Of a DNA stretch of 7,293 nt, positions 7,079-7,293 are shown piece by piece. The notes below the pieces were generated by a model, which saw only the letters and a list, made by a program, of their open reading frames with translations, was not told the origin of the DNA and made no database searches. How positions within the stretch are numbered: the first letter of the stretch is position 1; every line of letters starts with the position of its first letter. The translations under genes and the position numbers were made by a program. Location of the stretch: the NCBI GenBank assembly GCA_020846515.1, contig JADLDX010000841.1, forward strand, positions 1-7,293, given 5' to 3'. Origin of the DNA: Pirellulaceae bacterium. GTDB lineage: Bacteria > Planctomycetota > Planctomycetia > Pirellulales > Pirellulaceae.

Positions 7079-7293
7079 ACGCCAACGGCGTTGACTACCC
7101 CAACGGGGTTTTACAATCTCGCGCTGTCCGCGTACCAACCATGCGTCATACGCAATCGATTATGCCCACCAACCGATGGTCCAACCCCGTTGGGGTATTC
7201 ACGTTTGGTGTGGGCCGCGACGTATCGGGGACGAAACGGTGGGGCGGGCCGCCGGTACCCAGGGTACGCGGCTACGCCGCGAACCCTGGGCTA
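7079..7293. repeat. Cluster of small palindromes, REP-like intergenic repeat, truncated by window edge
   Basis: Five mini-hairpins, each with a 5-bp stem and 3-nt loop, follow one another: ACGCC-AAC-GGCGT (7079-7091), ACCCC-AAC-GGGGT (7097-7109), TGCGT-CAT-ACGCA (7142-7154), ACCCC-GTT-GGGGT (7184-7196) and GCGGC-TAC-GCCGC (7268-7280). The second and fourth belong to a 15-bp perfect inverted repeat (7096-7110 with 7183-7197, 72 nt apart). The density of palindromes and lack of a convincing gene suggest a dispersed repeat family, possibly of the type mobilised by RAYT transposases. No transposase is visible here. Confidence 0.55.
7258..7290. repeat. Two-step 14-bp hairpin at the window end
   Basis: CCCAGGGT (7258-7265) pairs with ACCCTGGG (7283-7290). 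Inside it, after an A-A mismatch (7266 and 7282), CGCGGC (7267-7272) pairs with GCCGCG (7276-7281) around the loop TAC. The stem is 14 bp with one mismatch and is very GC-rich. It lacks a T tract before the window ends, so it looks like a REP-type palindrome more than a terminator. Confidence 0.7.

Larger units (their letters stand above)
7070..7293 (+). other. Open reading frame through the repeat, probably not a real gene (3' cut by window edge)
   Basis: An ATG at 7070 opens a frame with no stop to the window end, 74 codons. It encodes short repeat-derived motifs such as TPTALTTPTGFYN, PTPLGY and YPGYAATPRTLG. There is no clear Shine-Dalgarno sequence, and the frame runs straight across the hairpins of the repeat cluster. 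From memory, planctomycete annotations contain many spurious small proteins of this Pro/Thr/Gly type translated from dispersed repeats. I judge it an artefact of the repeat. Confidence 0.2.

Noticed and set aside
7079..7293. CRISPR array or tRNA in the palindrome-rich end region
   Set aside because: There are no evenly spaced identical repeats with unique spacers, and no cloverleaf with T-arm or CCA-type end could be found.

Overview
The window (about 7.3 kb, moderately GC-rich) reads as chromosome of a planctomycete, probably close to Pirellulaceae. Three things point there: a very long gene fusing two UvrA proteins end to end with an extra C-terminal region, a secreted formylglycine-type sulfatase ending in EF-hand calcium sites, and intergenic DNA built of short palindromes. 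The taxonomic call is inference from gene architecture and recall of the group, not from a database match.

Layout. Positions 2-5089 (+ strand) hold the 3' part of one continuous reading frame, 1695 residues in the window, entering already open from the left edge. In order it encodes the second ATPase half of a first UvrA unit, a Lys/Arg/Ala-rich linker, a complete second UvrA unit (both ATPase halves with zinc modules), an Ala/Arg-rich insertion, and a C-terminal extension of about 355 residues that is absent from ordinary UvrA. That extension appears to be a tandem duplication of one Trp-rich module of about 150-160 residues. A convergent sulfatase gene lies at 5216-6865 on the - strand. The 126-bp gap between them holds a perfect 8-bp hairpin flanked by two different short tandem duplications.

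Right of the sulfatase start, 6866-7293 contains no convincing gene. It begins with a good ribosome binding site and a sigma70-like promoter for the sulfatase, followed by a 13-nt imperfect inverted repeat that could be an operator. It ends with a cluster of small hairpins (7079-7293), including a 15-bp inverted pair and a two-step 14-bp hairpin at the window edge. The cluster looks like a dispersed REP-like or translatable intergenic repeat cut off by the window end.

The two genes show no functional link. The UvrA fusion belongs to nucleotide excision repair (damage recognition and UvrB loading). The sulfatase is an exported desulfating enzyme of the kind planctomycetes carry in large numbers. 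They converge and are separately transcribed. The least explained item is the duplicated Trp-rich module at the C-terminus of the UvrA fusion.
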